Under the pieces are notes generated by a model. It saw nothing but the letters and a program-made list of their open reading frames with translations, was not told where the DNA came from and ran no database searches. 64,000 nucleotides of DNA from Cyathus striatus (taxonomy: Eukaryota > Basidiomycota > Agaricomycetes > Agaricales > Nidulariaceae): assembly GCA_025738555.1 (NCBI GenBank), contig JAOVFP010000003.1, forward strand, positions 3,968,001-4,032,000, read 5' to 3'. Position numbers and translations under genes: made by a program. Shown in pieces: positions 9,436 through 21,540 of this stretch. Positions within the stretch are counted from its first letter, which is position 1, and every line of letters begins with the position of its first letter.

Positions 9436-12400
9436 AGGCTATGCATGGATGGCCGGTATCTGAATACCCATGGATATTATCCAAATTTAGTCAAACTCGG
9501 ATGGGTCCAGATGATTTCCCATGGGTGTTTGGGTATTTTTAGCTTATCCGAGGCACCCATCTAAATTTAGTGCCTGTGTATTCCTGCTCTGACTTAAACA
9601 TGTTCAGGGTCGCCTGGATATGTCAATCCTGTCTGAATAGACTAGTTCCCTCCCCTTTCTGCCTCTTTCCTGCTTGATTTTTGTAAATACCACTCTGTCC
9701 CTTCACTTATAATTGCAAAAAAAGGCATTTTATTACACTATAATGCCACCAAGAGGACCTAGGTGTGGATCTCGTGGTAGAGGTGCTACTAGAGGATCCA
9801 AAGCATCCACCCCTGTAGGAAGTAATCGGGGAACACCAATTCCAAGTAGGCCAGTCACTCCTGAAAAATCTCGAAATCCATCACCAGCCCATATTCCTCC
9901 ACCATATACTCCAACTGGTTCTGATGATGACATCAGAACTGGATATATTCCGTCATCTTACCCAGAACTGCTATCTCCAATAAAGCAGAAGTGTGCCATT
10001 GCAGTGTCAGTGAGGGATATGACAGATGTGGAGGTGTGGGATAAGCCAGATGACAAGGTTATTGGTGTGTACCTTGTAACCATCTTTGAATGCTCAAGAA
10101 TTAATATAAAATGCAGAGGCTTCCTTTTCTAAATTCAAATCACTAGTCTATAATCATTATTATGTATCATTGGACTGTTGTACTGCCAATGGAGGCCACA
10201 AGATATTCTTTATCTTTACATGCAAAACACATCCTGGTGCTGGTCCTACATTGCATAATCTTCAACATCAAGGGTGTATGAATACTGATCATGGCACAAA
10301 GAATTTAAAAACTAGCATGAAAAGTTGTGAGGGATATCAGTGAGAGGAGGCACATTCATCTGCACTATCATTGGTCTCCACTATTCCATACTCTCCGATA
10401 AACCACCAAACTCTTCTGGTTCTTCAGTGTGCAGATAGCATGCGGCCTTTTAATATGGTCAATGACAAATTTTATCAGATGCAGATTCAAATGCTACGCC
10501 CAGGGACCAAGCTACCATCTCATGATACTATCCAAAGAGACACTATTTATCTTTTCAAAGTAATGTCACTTCATGTTCAGCAGTACTTTCAGGTGTGTTT
10601 TATTTATTATTTATTTACTGAGATCTAATATATAATTTAATACCAGCTTCTCAACTCTACATTTCATGTTGCTCTTGATGGCTGGACTGCCCCAATCACT
10701 GCATCATTTCTTGGACTTGTTATTGTATGGGTAGAGGATGGAGAACTTCACTGTGCTATTCTTGATCTTATTCAGTAAATATTATTTTATGCAAATATTA
10801 ATATAAATCTAATAACTAAAATTCAGATTAAAACAAAAACACACTGGAAAGTATCTTGCTAAGGAGCTTGCTGCATGTTTAAAATGCTATGGGATTGAAA
10901 AACTTGTATGCTATTATTCATATTATTCATATTTTTTATTCTTTACTTAACACATTATTAGCTTCTGTCTGTTATTATGGACAATACCAGGAATTGCAAC
11001 AAGCTAGTTGAAATTTTGCCACAGTATATTCCAACATTCTGTGGTACATCAGCATGTGTTCATTGCACTGCTCATATTTTAAATCTTGTTGCCAAGGTAA
11101 ATATATTATTTAAGCTTGAATATTATTGATATAATCACTTTAGAGCTTCATATCTTTCTTTTTCAAAAAGTGCTCTTCAAAGACTACCAATGTATCTGAT
11201 GATAGGTTGGTAGTTGAGTATGAAGATATTAACACTGATGAAATTATCAATGAGGAGCTTGAAATTGATGATTCAACAGCTGAAGATGATGATGGACATG
11301 GTCTTTACAATTATGAAGTTGCTGCTACCCTTCATGAGCAGGCCATTCAAATTATGCATAGGCAGAGTATCATTGTTTCAGCAGCTGAAATGAAGGAAGC
11401 CTTACAATTGATGCCAAAGGTGAGTGGAATAATCTAAATTTATTCAAGTACTCATTAATTTCAAGGTTTCGGGCCTTGCTTGCCACATCAATGATTCTCC
11501 TACATTGTGTGAAGAGTTTGACCAATTGGTCCAAAGGAATAATCAGTTGGATGGATCAAAACGGACTCTTAATCAACATGTAACTACCCACTGGAATTCT
11601 GATTTTCAATGCTTAGTATCATGCAAGTATTTCCAAAAGGAAGTGGAGCAAATCACTGCTATATCAAAGCATGGCCTCACTAGTTACCAGCTTTCTGCTA
11701 ATCAGTGGAGTCTTCTCAAGGATCTGATTGATGCACTTGAAGTACATTTTTATTTTTAAATTATATGATTTTTTTACATTTTGCTCTAGATTTTTAAGGA
11801 GGCCACAGATCTCTTTTCTCAAAAAGATGTTCCATTGATTATGGATGTCTTGCCAATTTTTTTGATATCCAGCTTTCACTCACTGATATTCTGATGGATA
11901 AGAAGAACTGCATTCGCCCAATTCTGAAGGTTGCTGCTTTTGCAGCATTACTGATGATTGAGAAATACACCATTTTGACTTCAGAGTCTGAGGTGTATTA
12001 TATTGCAATAGGTGAGTTGGTTTTATACTGTTAAGTTTAATTTTTTCTAATTCATAATATAGTTATGTGTCCTGATTGAAAATTGGATTGGTTTAAGGAG
12101 TGTGACTATCATGATGAGCAGATTGAGGAGATCAAAGACATGGTTGTCAAATGATGGACCCAAAACTACAAACTTAATGGGGACAAGGAACCATATGATG
12201 GAGAGACACAGGTTTTATTCATACTTTTCTATTCATTAAATAATATTCATGTGTAACTTTCCAGAAATCTCTAGGTCGATTTGTATGCAAAGCTGGTGGC
12301 TCCAAGAAGAAGCTCAAACCTGATAGTATTGAGGTATACTTATGTGAGCCATTGGTGGAGGAAAATAATGTACAGGATATGGGAGGGTATTTGAAGTATT

Positions 12401-13169
12401 GGACTTTTACTTCTAAAAGCCGACCTTCAGTATCACATATGGCTTTAGATTATTGCAGTGCACCTGGTATGTCATTATTGATTTGGATTTGAATTATATA
12501 ATTCATTATATTACATAGCCTCCAGTGTGGATGCAGAATGTGCATTTTCAACTGGTTGCCAACAAACCAACTCTATGCAGCACAGCATGACCTCCAACAC
12601 ATTTAGAGCAAAAATGGCACTTGGATCCTGGTCTGATGGTCCTCTTTTTCCTGGCATTGAGAAGGTTGCATCAATGCTGGCAAACAAGAGTAGTTCAGCT
12701 AAAGTGGATGTGACAATAGCTGAGCAAGACTCAGGGCTGGCTGAAAATGTAGTTGATCCTGATTTATCATTATCAGGAGAAGATTTTAACTGGGGAAACA
12801 TACCTGACACAAGTAGTGATAGTGAGTCATGATTAACTGCTAAAACTTGAGGAATATTTGTAATTGTAGCACCAATTTCGCTTTATTCATTTTTTCTGTA
12901 CATGTATTCTGTATTTTATTTATCTTAATTTACTCTCCTGAATTTTACGAGTCCAATGGTAAAAAGATCATGAAATTTGATTAAGAATTGAAGTAGATAC
13001 AGTATACTGAAATACAGCAGATACAATAATTTCAATTATATAAACTCTAGCATGGATTAGCATGGGTGGGTGCCGAATATCCATAATAATCGTTGATCCA
13101 TACCCATATCTGGTGGATAGCTGTAATTCAGATTACGGATAGTGGCAGATCAACCCATGCACAGGCCTA
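9436..13169 (+). mobile_element. hAT superfamily DNA transposon
   Basis: The element is bounded by the direct repeat GTTCAATGTA (9426-9435 and 13170-13179), of which 8 bp would be the true hAT-type target duplication. Inverted ends are short and imperfect: AGGCTATGCATGG at the left and, on the other strand, AGGCCTGTGCATGG at the right. Subterminal regions on both sides repeat CCCATGG/GGATATCC-like words. It carries one plus-strand transposase gene with several introns. The length of 3.7 kb is normal for an autonomous hAT. Confidence 0.88.
9743..12832 (+). pseudogene. hAT transposase
   Basis: DDE/RNase H-like hAT transposase. Start chosen at the ATG of MPPRGPRCGSRGRG. The N-terminus is basic and Pro/Ser-rich, followed by a degenerate BED zinc-finger region (about 10120-10300). 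Later: PRLPGTKLPSHDTI-type segment QMLRPGTKLPSHDTI, FHVALDGWTAPITASFLGLV, KHTGKYLAKELAACLKCYG, VIMDNTRNCNKLVE, CVHCTAHILNLVAK, then an acidic spacer, THWNSDFQCL, and the C-terminal dimerisation segment SSVDAECAFSTG with FRAKMALGSW. Introns that keep the frame: 10593-10646, 10775-10826, 10906-10961, 11097-11143, 11420-11465, 11742-11789. Lesions: a shift near 11875, and TGA codons near 12077 and 12150 where Arg or Lys is expected. Probably inactive but recently so. Confidence 0.88.
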
Positions 13170-13179
13170 GTTCAATGTA

Positions 13180-15733
13180 CAAGAGGTGGATTGATGAGTT
13201 TCAGAATCTGTGTCCAACAGGCAATTCTGAGTGCAAGAAGCTATAGGTATGTTTGGATTCCCATTAGGTTCTGTCCTGATAAAGAATAAGATTCCATAAT
13301 CCAGTATAAGACACAATAAACTTACAGTAAAGTTTGGATACTCATAACAAGAAAAAAATCACACAAAAAGAAAGGTGTTTGCTGTCAAGAACATTAAGAA
13401 GAAAGAAGGTGGGCACTGAGACCCAGTTTAAATACCATGATCAATTCAAAGTTTTAAATAGAAATTAGGGAGAATGACTGATGAGTTAGAATGAGTTACT
13501 CAATACAGAAAGGAATTGAATTCTTAAAGGACAATGCTGAATGGACATGGAACTTTTAGCTGTAGCAGAAGTAATTGAATATTGGCAGTCAGCACAATAC
13601 TCAAGAGTATGATGAAATTGGAAAGCTGTTCATGATGAGACAGACAGTGAGGACAAGGAAGATGAGGGAGATGCAGGAATTGAATGATAACACATATTCC
13701 TATGACTCTCATGTGATACTTATTGACAATGAGCTTGGAACATGAGAGACATGGATTGAGTTGAAAATCATAGATAAAATATATTATAACTATGTACAAA
13801 AATAATATACTATTCTATGCTGTAGGCAAGTAAAATAAGGTCCTGAAGATTTAAATAATGAAAAAACTACAACACCAAACTATGCAAAGGGTGATGGTGA
13901 CTGCAAGTGTTGGAGGAGGAGATAGCATTGGATTGGGGGAGATTATGAAGATGTTGATGTGTTGTTGGTAGATGTGGTGCAGACATTGTCACACAAAGAA
14001 CCAAGGCATCTCATCATCCATATAGTGATTTGTAGTGAAACAAAAGCAGCAGGACTAGGGAGAAGGGGAAATGGGAAGAATGGAGAAGGGAGGCAGTGGA
14101 AATGAACCCAGACAACTGGAAGGCAAGGGAAAAGGAGTGGCAGGCATAGGAGGGAAAGGCCCTTCAAACTGAGACTTGGGCTGCTTCTTCTGCTGAAGCA
14201 GCTCAGGATACATCACCCCTGGAAACAGGGAGGTGGCTTGAACCTCCTGCCTGCCACATCCTGCACCTGATGTATATGAATGTCAGCAAGTATAACCTGC
14301 ACAATGAGCATGTGTGCTTGACATTGACAGGTAGGATCATAGTGAGTCAACTAGAGAGGGTTTCAGTTAGTATGTGAATGAAGAAGGTGGAGGAACAAGA
14401 ATGGAACAGGGGAAAAACAACCCACTCTACATTCCCATCTGATACAAATCCCAATGTTTGCCTCTTACTGGCTGCTTCCTGATGTTGATGTCAATATGTG
14501 TACTCTGCACAGCAAGCAAGTAGTCATGGGATCAACATGGTGAGAGAGGTGGAGAGAGCATTGATTAGTATGTGAATGAAAGGGAAATGAGCAAGGAGAA
14601 CATGACACAGTATGAGGTGATAAAGCCTGAAGGTGAATGGTGGAGGAGAGAGATGAACACAGTGGAGAAAGATGAGGAAATGTGATGTTTGCTTACAGTT
14701 GCATCTGTCCCAGACACAGACCCTACCCTACTCTATCCACTATGCTCATCCCCCCAGCAATAAGTTACAGCACCCATCCTGTTCAGAGGTGTAGGCTCAT
14801 ACTGATTTGCCAGGCCACCACACAGTATTTCTTGGTTGACTGTCCAGTCCTGCCAGCTGTTTTGTACTTGGAATCTCCCATTTGTAAACATATTAAAAAG
14901 TGAGATTGAGGTCTTGACATAAGTACACAGTGCTCACAGTATCTAGGAGGCTGCTGTGAACAACAGAGACCCTTTTGCAGACTGGCCACAGGCCCACAAG
15001 GTGTATGGCATCAATCATGTGGTGTATTTCTATCAATCTGTCAGCAGTAATGCTTTAGATAATCCTCCTGTCCACAAACCAAATATCCTCATCCCAGAAG
15101 GTGTAATATTCATACACACAATTACAAATACTTCAGAGCCACAGGCTTGGTGGGGAGTGAGAGCTGGAGACAACCAAAGCAGTGCAGAGATGGTCTGGGG
15201 GCAGGTTTACCCCAGGACAGCATGACATTTGTAGGGTGGGACAGGGGTAAAGATATTGATGGCACTGCTGTGATGGGAGGTCAATGACATGGGGGGGGGA
15301 AATGACAGGATGAAGGGGGGACTTGGGGAACATATTGTTGAGGTTGTGGGGTTTGTTGAGATGGGGAGTTGAGGTGGGGAGTTGAGGTGGGGAGTTGAGG
15401 TGGGCAATATGACATGAGATAGGAGAGAAGCAGAAGGTGGTTAGTACTCAGTAAGTAAACTGAATAAGAGAAAATCAATATTGACAATTGCCCTGTGTCA
15501 CAGAATGTCACAAGTGATCAATTGACCAACCAATCATGGAGTGTAAACAGGCTTTGACAAATTATATTGCCAGAAAGTGAGATCCTGACTGTGACCCACA
15601 AATTGACTTTTATGGTAATCCAGTGGTCCCCAACACCCAACTACCTTAAAAGGTAGTAGGAATATGAATGTATTCTTAAATATGAGAATCACAATATTGG
15701 TGTGATTTCCTCTTTTTCTTACCATACTTTTAC
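13180..15733. other. Gene-poor stretch
   Basis: No reading frame resembles a known family. Around 14640-15230 the plus strand has a weak open frame of 89 residues (14956-15225) without a recognisable domain. A GAGGTGGGGAGTT unit is repeated three times at about 15359-15405. Otherwise nothing is seen. Confidence 0.45.
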
Positions 15734-15734
15734 A

Positions 15735-15910
15735 TAAAGTAGTAATTCTAATAAATCAATAAAATAGGTGAAGTCAACATGTTATTGAAATGAATTCACA
15801 TAAAAAATAAGGAGAGTACTACATATTGCTGAATCAATAAAAAGGTGAAGTCAACATATTATTGAAATGAATTCACATTAAACAATAAGGAGAGTACTAC
15901 ATATTGCTAA
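15735..15910. repeat. Tandem duplication of about 80 bp
   Basis: Two adjacent copies of a unit with AATCAATAAAA, GGTGAAGTCAACAT, ATTGAAATGAATTCACAT and GGAGAGTACTACATATTGCT. A single copy of the same unit is found downstream of the second NWD gene at about 56215-56300, so the duplication happened after the NWD segments separated. Confidence 0.85.
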
Positions 15911-16227
15911 AATGTGCTACTAAACACAGTTGAGAAAACATATTACAAAGAGGAAGTAATACAACATATCCAATATGACCCATGATGAAACTTTGAAAGA
16001 TCTAACCTGCTTGAAATGTGTGGACCAATAATCAAAATGGTTTCAAAGTCACATAAACCAGACCTTAAATAGTCAGGAACCCAGAAAAGTAAATTGCCTG
16101 TCTTATCTGTAGTCCAGCCATTTCTATAACATGAAGTATAAATTGAAGGGCCTCCAAGTGAAAGTAAATTGGTAAGATGACCTGTATAACTGATATTTTA
16201 ACAAATTATAGCTATTGACCACAAAGA

Positions 16228-19200
16228 TTACACACCTGTTAATTGTAACTTTTTAATATTCTGCAAGCCAGGCACCATTTGCTGTGCATATGGTATAAGT
16301 GCAACTGATGTAACTGAATTTGTGCAATCTTCAAAGGGATCTGCAGTAATTGTTCCACTCTCCATAGTCCATATTCTCACTGTCTCATCATATGAGCATG
16401 ATACCATTTTCTTTCCATCTGGAGAAAATGCTACTGATGTGACTGTTTCTGTGTGACCTTCAAATGGACCAGCAGCAATTGTTCCACTCTCCACATCCCA
16501 TATTCTCACAGTTTGATCCCATGAGCCTGATACCACTTGCTTTCCATCTGGAGAAAATGCTACTGATGTGACTGAAGATGTGTGACCTTCAAATGGACCA
16601 GCAGCAATTGTTCCACTCTCCACATCCCATATTCTCACAGTTTGATCCCATGAGCCTGATACCACTTGCTTTCCATCTGGAGAAAATGCTACTGATGTGA
16701 CCCTACTTGTGTGACCTTCAAATGGACCAGCAGCAATTGTTCCACTCTCTACATCCCATATTCTCACAGTTTCATCATATGAGCATGATACCACTTGCTT
16801 TCCATCTGGAGAAAATGCTACTGATGTGACTGTTTCTGTGTGACCTTCAAATGGACCAGCAGCAATTGTTCCACTCTCCACATCCCATATTCTCACAGTT
16901 TCATCATATGAGCCTGATACCACTTGCTTTCCATCTGGAGAAAATGCTACTGATGTGACTGAAGATGTGTGACCTTCAAATGGACCAGCAGCAATTGTTC
17001 CACTCTCCACATCCCATATTCTCACAGTTTGATCTTCTGAGCCTGATACCACTTGCTTTCCATCTGGAGAAAATGCTACTGATGTGACTAAATCTGTGTG
17101 ACCTTCAAATGGACCAGCAGCAATTGTTCCACTCTCCACATCCCATATTCTCACAGTTTCATCATATGAGCCTGATACCACTTGCTTTCCATCTGGAGAA
17201 AATGCTACTGATGTGACTAAATCTGTGTGACCTTCAAATGGACCAGCAGCAATTGTTCCACTCTCCACATCCCATATTCTCACAGTTTGATCATCTGAGC
17301 CTGATACCACTTGCTTTCCATCTGGAGAAAATGCTACTGATGTGACACAATCTGTGTGACCTTTAAATGGGCCAGCAATCTTTTTTCCAGTTCTAATGTC
17401 CCATATACTAACTGTGTAATTTTCATATCCAACACTAATTTGCTTTCCATTGGATGAAATAGCCAAACTCATCACTGGTGATGTATGGTGGTAAACTTCA
17501 CTTCCTTGATATCTCCAATCTTCTTTCATGTCACTCTGTCTGAAAATAGTATTTTCAAATATTTTATGATATTTATCATAAATAACTGATTTTTTCGGAG
17601 TAAATGGCAATGCTGAAAGATAAATATGTGGTGCACTTGTTGTTATTGGAACATTGAAATGTAATATAAATTGAATTGCTTCATTAATAAATTCTTCAAA
17701 TATTTTCTCATGCTTTATATATTTAATTCAGTGTTTAATCCAAGCTAGTTTTTATTGTACTTACATTTTGACAATCTTTCAATTCTTTAAGTAGACCCAA
17801 AGCCTTAGGTATTTCATTTAGTAAACTCATGACTTCAAGCCAATATAGAAATTTTTCATGTAAAAATTCTATTTTCTCCTCTATTCTTTCTGTTCTATAT
17901 TCTAGACATTTAATGTTCATTTCATGTGAAAGCCAATAAATGCAGCAGTACTGCAAATGACTTGGTATACAATTCTGGGTCCTTTCAGGTAAATTTTCTA
18001 TGTCTTGATTTTTTTATATGATGTTTCTAAATTACAAATGTTAAACTTTAGTTCTTTATTTAAAATTTTATATATTTTTATTTGCAGTTTAATGTTGTAT
18101 GTTGTTTTGTTAACTTTGTACTGATCCATGTTACATCTTTCTGTTAAGAATTCAACAAATGACAAATGCCTTGTAGCCACATTCCCATTATTTGCAGATA
18201 CCACAGGCTGTAAACATTTCAGAATTACTTGAATGTCATCTTCAAGATCTTCATCTTCACCTTCACAAATGAAGTGGTATATATCATTTACAGTTAATGA
18301 AACTTTTGCAAGTATTATTATCCCCAAAACATTCTGAGCAGTTAGTTTGTCTATCTCACTCCAAGCTTCAAATGATATTTTCAGAATTTGAATATACAAA
18401 TTATCAATGTCAGACACTGTACTCTCTTCTTGATTTTCCATAATTTTTCTCAACTTTTTCTTTGGAGATATCAAGCCTTGTTGATCTGAAATAATAAATT
18501 TAACAGCTGTGTAGGCCCAAATAAACAATCCAGAAGCCTTTGTTGCCATTTCATTCAAAGCCTCATCACTTGGCTTCCAGTTCAGCCAAGAGTAAGATTC
18601 TTCAAATTTTCTTTGTATATAAAATATGATATCACTGTTAATTTCTGATCCTGGACTTGAATCAATTTCTAACTCATAATCAATGCATATTTTGGCATTT
18701 TCCAGCCCTATTGGCTTTGAACCAGACCTTCCAGTAATTATAAGTTTACACCTTTTTGACAATTTTGACCAAGAGAATAATGTGTTCATGAAAATATGCT
18801 TATCATCTGAAGCCCTGCATTCATCTAATGCATCAACAATAACCACTGGATTGTAAAGTTGATTCAGATATTCAATGAAGCTTGTGGAAATAAGATTATC
18901 AAAGTGCCATTTAATATCTTGAATTCTAAAAGTATTATTCAACTTTTTTGCCATTGCTTCAGCAATCAATGTGTGTTTAGAGGCTATATTTGCTGCTATT
19001 GTTCTCCAAATAGTGCAGGGATCACCAAGAACTGCATCATCCCTTTTGAAGAAGTGGTAGCCACAGAGTCTTTGAGTGCCAGAGAGCTTGGAAACCATAC
19101 TAGATGCAATAGCTGATTTCCCACTTCCAGGATACCCAGTAATCCACATTATATTCGGTGTTGACTCATCTAATAGTGAGAATAGTTGAATATATAATTA

Positions 19201-19477
19201 AAGTTTAGTATTACAGATTATACATACCAAAGTCAAGAAGCCATTTATTCATATTGTCAAACAAGCTCTTTCTGGTGCCTTCCATACAGCAAGGAACATA
19301 ATAATGATCATGAGATACTGGCTTTAGTAAACCAAGCTTGAGCACAATTTCATTTGCACCCCCATCATTAATACTGGTAATAACATCTCAACCAGCAGCA
19401 GTGAAGTTTGAATTTTGAATAGTTGGATTATGTACATTTTTGAGCATTTCAGTGCTTGATGCAGATACAGTAGCCAT
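16228..19477 (-). pseudogene. NACHT-WD40 (NWD) receptor 1, two lesions
   Basis: Fungal NOD-like receptor of the HET-E/NWD type: signal-transducing STAND NTPase, probably cytoplasmic, acting in non-self recognition. Exons on the minus strand: 19477-19228, 19169-17765, 17712-16228 (introns 58 and 52 bp). Exon 1 encodes MATVSASSTEMLKNVHNPTI and ends KPVSHDHYYVPCCMEGTRKS. Exon 2 holds the NACHT domain: Walker A GYPGSGKSA, Walker B VVIVDALDEC, GRSGS, and LFIWAYTAVKFI. Exon 3 holds HIYLSALPFTPKKSVIYDKY and nine 43-residue WD40 repeats plus a partial tenth. Lesions: TGA at 19388-19390 in the expected AAGRDV motif (Arg CGA to TGA) and a one-base deletion in the T-run 18009-18015. Corrected length would be about 1046 residues. 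Start chosen by alignment with the paralogue. Confidence 0.92.
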
Positions 19478-20379
19478 TGGTTCAAATCACTTATAGTCAA
19501 GTTTGTAGGTACGAGCTTAGGATGTTGAGGTTCACAAAGAGAGGGGGGGAAGAAACATGTTGATGTTGCTATGCTGTCATTTTAAACCCATGCACAGGCC
19601 TGCATCAAGCGCTGATAATCATAGAGAACATTAATAGCATGCCTGTGGATTTTCTTGTCTGTTCGGCAATTGGACTGCGTGGTCCTCGATTTATCACACA
19701 TGCGTGCTATAAATATTATGAACGCCAATGTGGAATGACCACGAGACCAGTGGAAGAACCAATAGAAGACTTACTACAGGTGTTGCTTCCTCGCTCAAAT
19801 CTGATAATTAAAGGGCAGTGACATGGAAGATGTCAACTGTGAGAACGCCGTGTACATCGTGCGAGAGAGACGCGCGCACTGATTGATGAAAGATAAGCAA
19901 GACGAAGACATAGGTGTGGCCATTTTCCTAATTCATGTGAGAAGCGCACATTAATACATGGGAGACAAGTCTGACGACTTAATAGAACATCGAATGCACA
20001 CCGGTCCTACTTATTCTCTCTCGCAAACTCATGCTTAATCAACGAAAACAGGTTTATTTCGTTAATTGAATGGATAACAAGTGTGAGACCTAAGTGCTAT
20101 TCGAAGGTCAAAGCGGAATTGAAGGTTGGTTGAGGAGTCGTCGGAGAGCTGAAAGGACACGTGCGCGTCGCGGCTTGGTCGCGGCGTAGCTAACGGTCGT
20201 GCGACTAATTGCCTTTCTTACGTAATGGATACAAAACGTTGAGTCGTCTGGATCATATCGATGCCAACATCGATCAGCCAACCGTGTAGTATGAGCGCAT
20301 GTGAGCTCTCAGCTCGGTGATCCCGTCATTCGCTCTTTCTAAGTCATCCACTCCAGCTCAGCCTCGGACACCGGAATGT

Positions 20380-21110
20380 AGCATTGAATCGCTTGTCCAC
20401 TCTCTCGCTCTCAGCTCAAAGTTCCGGATGGCGCTAGAAGAACCATATTTACCTTCTCCCCCCATTACCTGTCGGGGCTTGACGTGTACGCGCGATCGTT
20501 TGAAGTAGCGAGAGCAGAGGGAGCATGCCCAGGCTTACTCCGTTCTGGATTAAGATGGGGCTTGTGGTCGAACTCCATTGCTATTAGGTACGTCTTCCTA
20601 CTGCCTTCCATTGCAATCTATGATCGTTATCTCCCAGCTTCCCTCACCCTCAGGCCTCTACGCTTTCTTCGTAACCGACAAAGCTATCACAGCCCTTGCA
20701 ACATCTTGCCTCACGGAGTTCACTCTGCCCCAACCTTCGGCACGTTGCATGTCGACACCTGCGCAAGGGTCTGAAAGATCGGGAGAGGCTTTATCAAAAG
20801 AGTTACCTCGCTTTCAAGGCTGACAAACGGGGAGGGATGGGGAAGCTGTAAACTGACGCACTGGGGAAGGTCTGGAAGGAGGAGGACAACTGGACAGGGT
20901 GGCGAGATCGGTGCAGCGTTGTTCTGCAGCAGGCTTACTATTCTGCTTTAGGTCGGCTTTCCCTCCATTCGTTTTTGTGATGCACTGACGAAGCAGGACT
21001 GGTACAGATGTAATACCGCGCATTTACGTTCAAGTTAACTCAACATCAACCGGAAATGCAACAGGCCATGCGAATAGCGCACCGCCTAATCCTTAACGTC
21101 CTTTGGTCAT
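20380..21110 (+). pseudogene. Duplicated protein-like sequence, unknown family
   Basis: Plus-strand reading conserved with 63300-63960. Shared peptide blocks are LSGLDVYARSFEVARAE, then LRKGLKDRERLYQK, FKADKR, GKVWKEEDNWTGWRDRCS, QQAYYSALGRL and LTQHQPEMQQAMR with AHRLILNVLW. One in-frame 3 bp indel separates the copies (SVVLQQ versus SVLQQ), which suggests past coding. However both copies share a TAA in the middle (GKL*/GKP*) and need frame changes elsewhere, so it is either a multi-exon gene whose introns I cannot place or an old shared pseudogene. It is divergent to the NWD gene. Function unknown. Confidence 0.4.
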
Positions 21111-21269
21111 CGTCTTAATTCCCTCCCGAGTCCCCGACTCTTCGACCCTCTGCCTAGTTACACTGCATTCCTTCTATGCTTCTAAACCACCAGGAAAGGC
21201 ACAGCTGGCACCGGCCATAACGATAATGCTGCCCTCAATGCCGGATCCTCCAACGGGGCGGAGCATAAA

Positions 21270-21540
21270 TGGGCCAGGTCCCCTTACAAGACTCTGGGTA
21301 CGTATGATGTATGCTTGTTTCTACTCCTTAATTTGTCGTTTGCTTGGACTGATTCACTTTCCTCTTGCTACGGTAGATGTTCGACGCCTTTGTTTGCAGT
21401 CCACGACAGACGGCTTTTTGCTACTTACTTTGGATCTTGCATCGCCAGCGCACAACCGCACACACAACAAGACAACGTGGGGCAGGTGGACTTTATCAAG
21501 GAGTCGAGAGATGTGGGGGAGCGTATTGGTTATCTAAGGC
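21270..21540 (+). CDS. Possible small spliced reading frame
   Basis: If the ATG at 21270 (MGQVPLQDSG) is used and the 78 bp GT-AG interval 21299-21376 is an intron, the frame continues CSTPLFAVHDRRLFATYFGS and NVGQVDFIKESRDVGERIG to about 21540. Hydrophilic character and splice sites are suggestive, but other frames are also open here and there is no homology I recognise. Confidence 0.2.

Larger units (their letters stand above)
15733..21115. repeat. Segmental duplication, copy A
   Basis: This segment is paralogous and collinear with 56205-64000: 3' flank, NWD gene, 5' flank and the CpG-rich upstream region. The copies are in the same orientation. The left edge is near 15733/56205. The right edge lies beyond the window in copy B, so the block may be longer. 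The length difference comes mainly from the WD40 array (20 repeats more in copy B). Confidence 0.9.

Noticed and set aside
14956..15225. 89-residue plus-strand frame with peptide-like composition
   Set aside because: No homology, no neighbours of the same kind, and a stop-poor purine-rich context; left as unassigned intergenic.
19585..19603. CCCATGCACAGGCCT next to NWD gene 1, identical to the right end of the hAT element
   Set aside because: The paralogous position at about 62540 aligns with a related but different sequence, and no left end, duplication or internal hAT sequence was found. Chance or old relic; not called.
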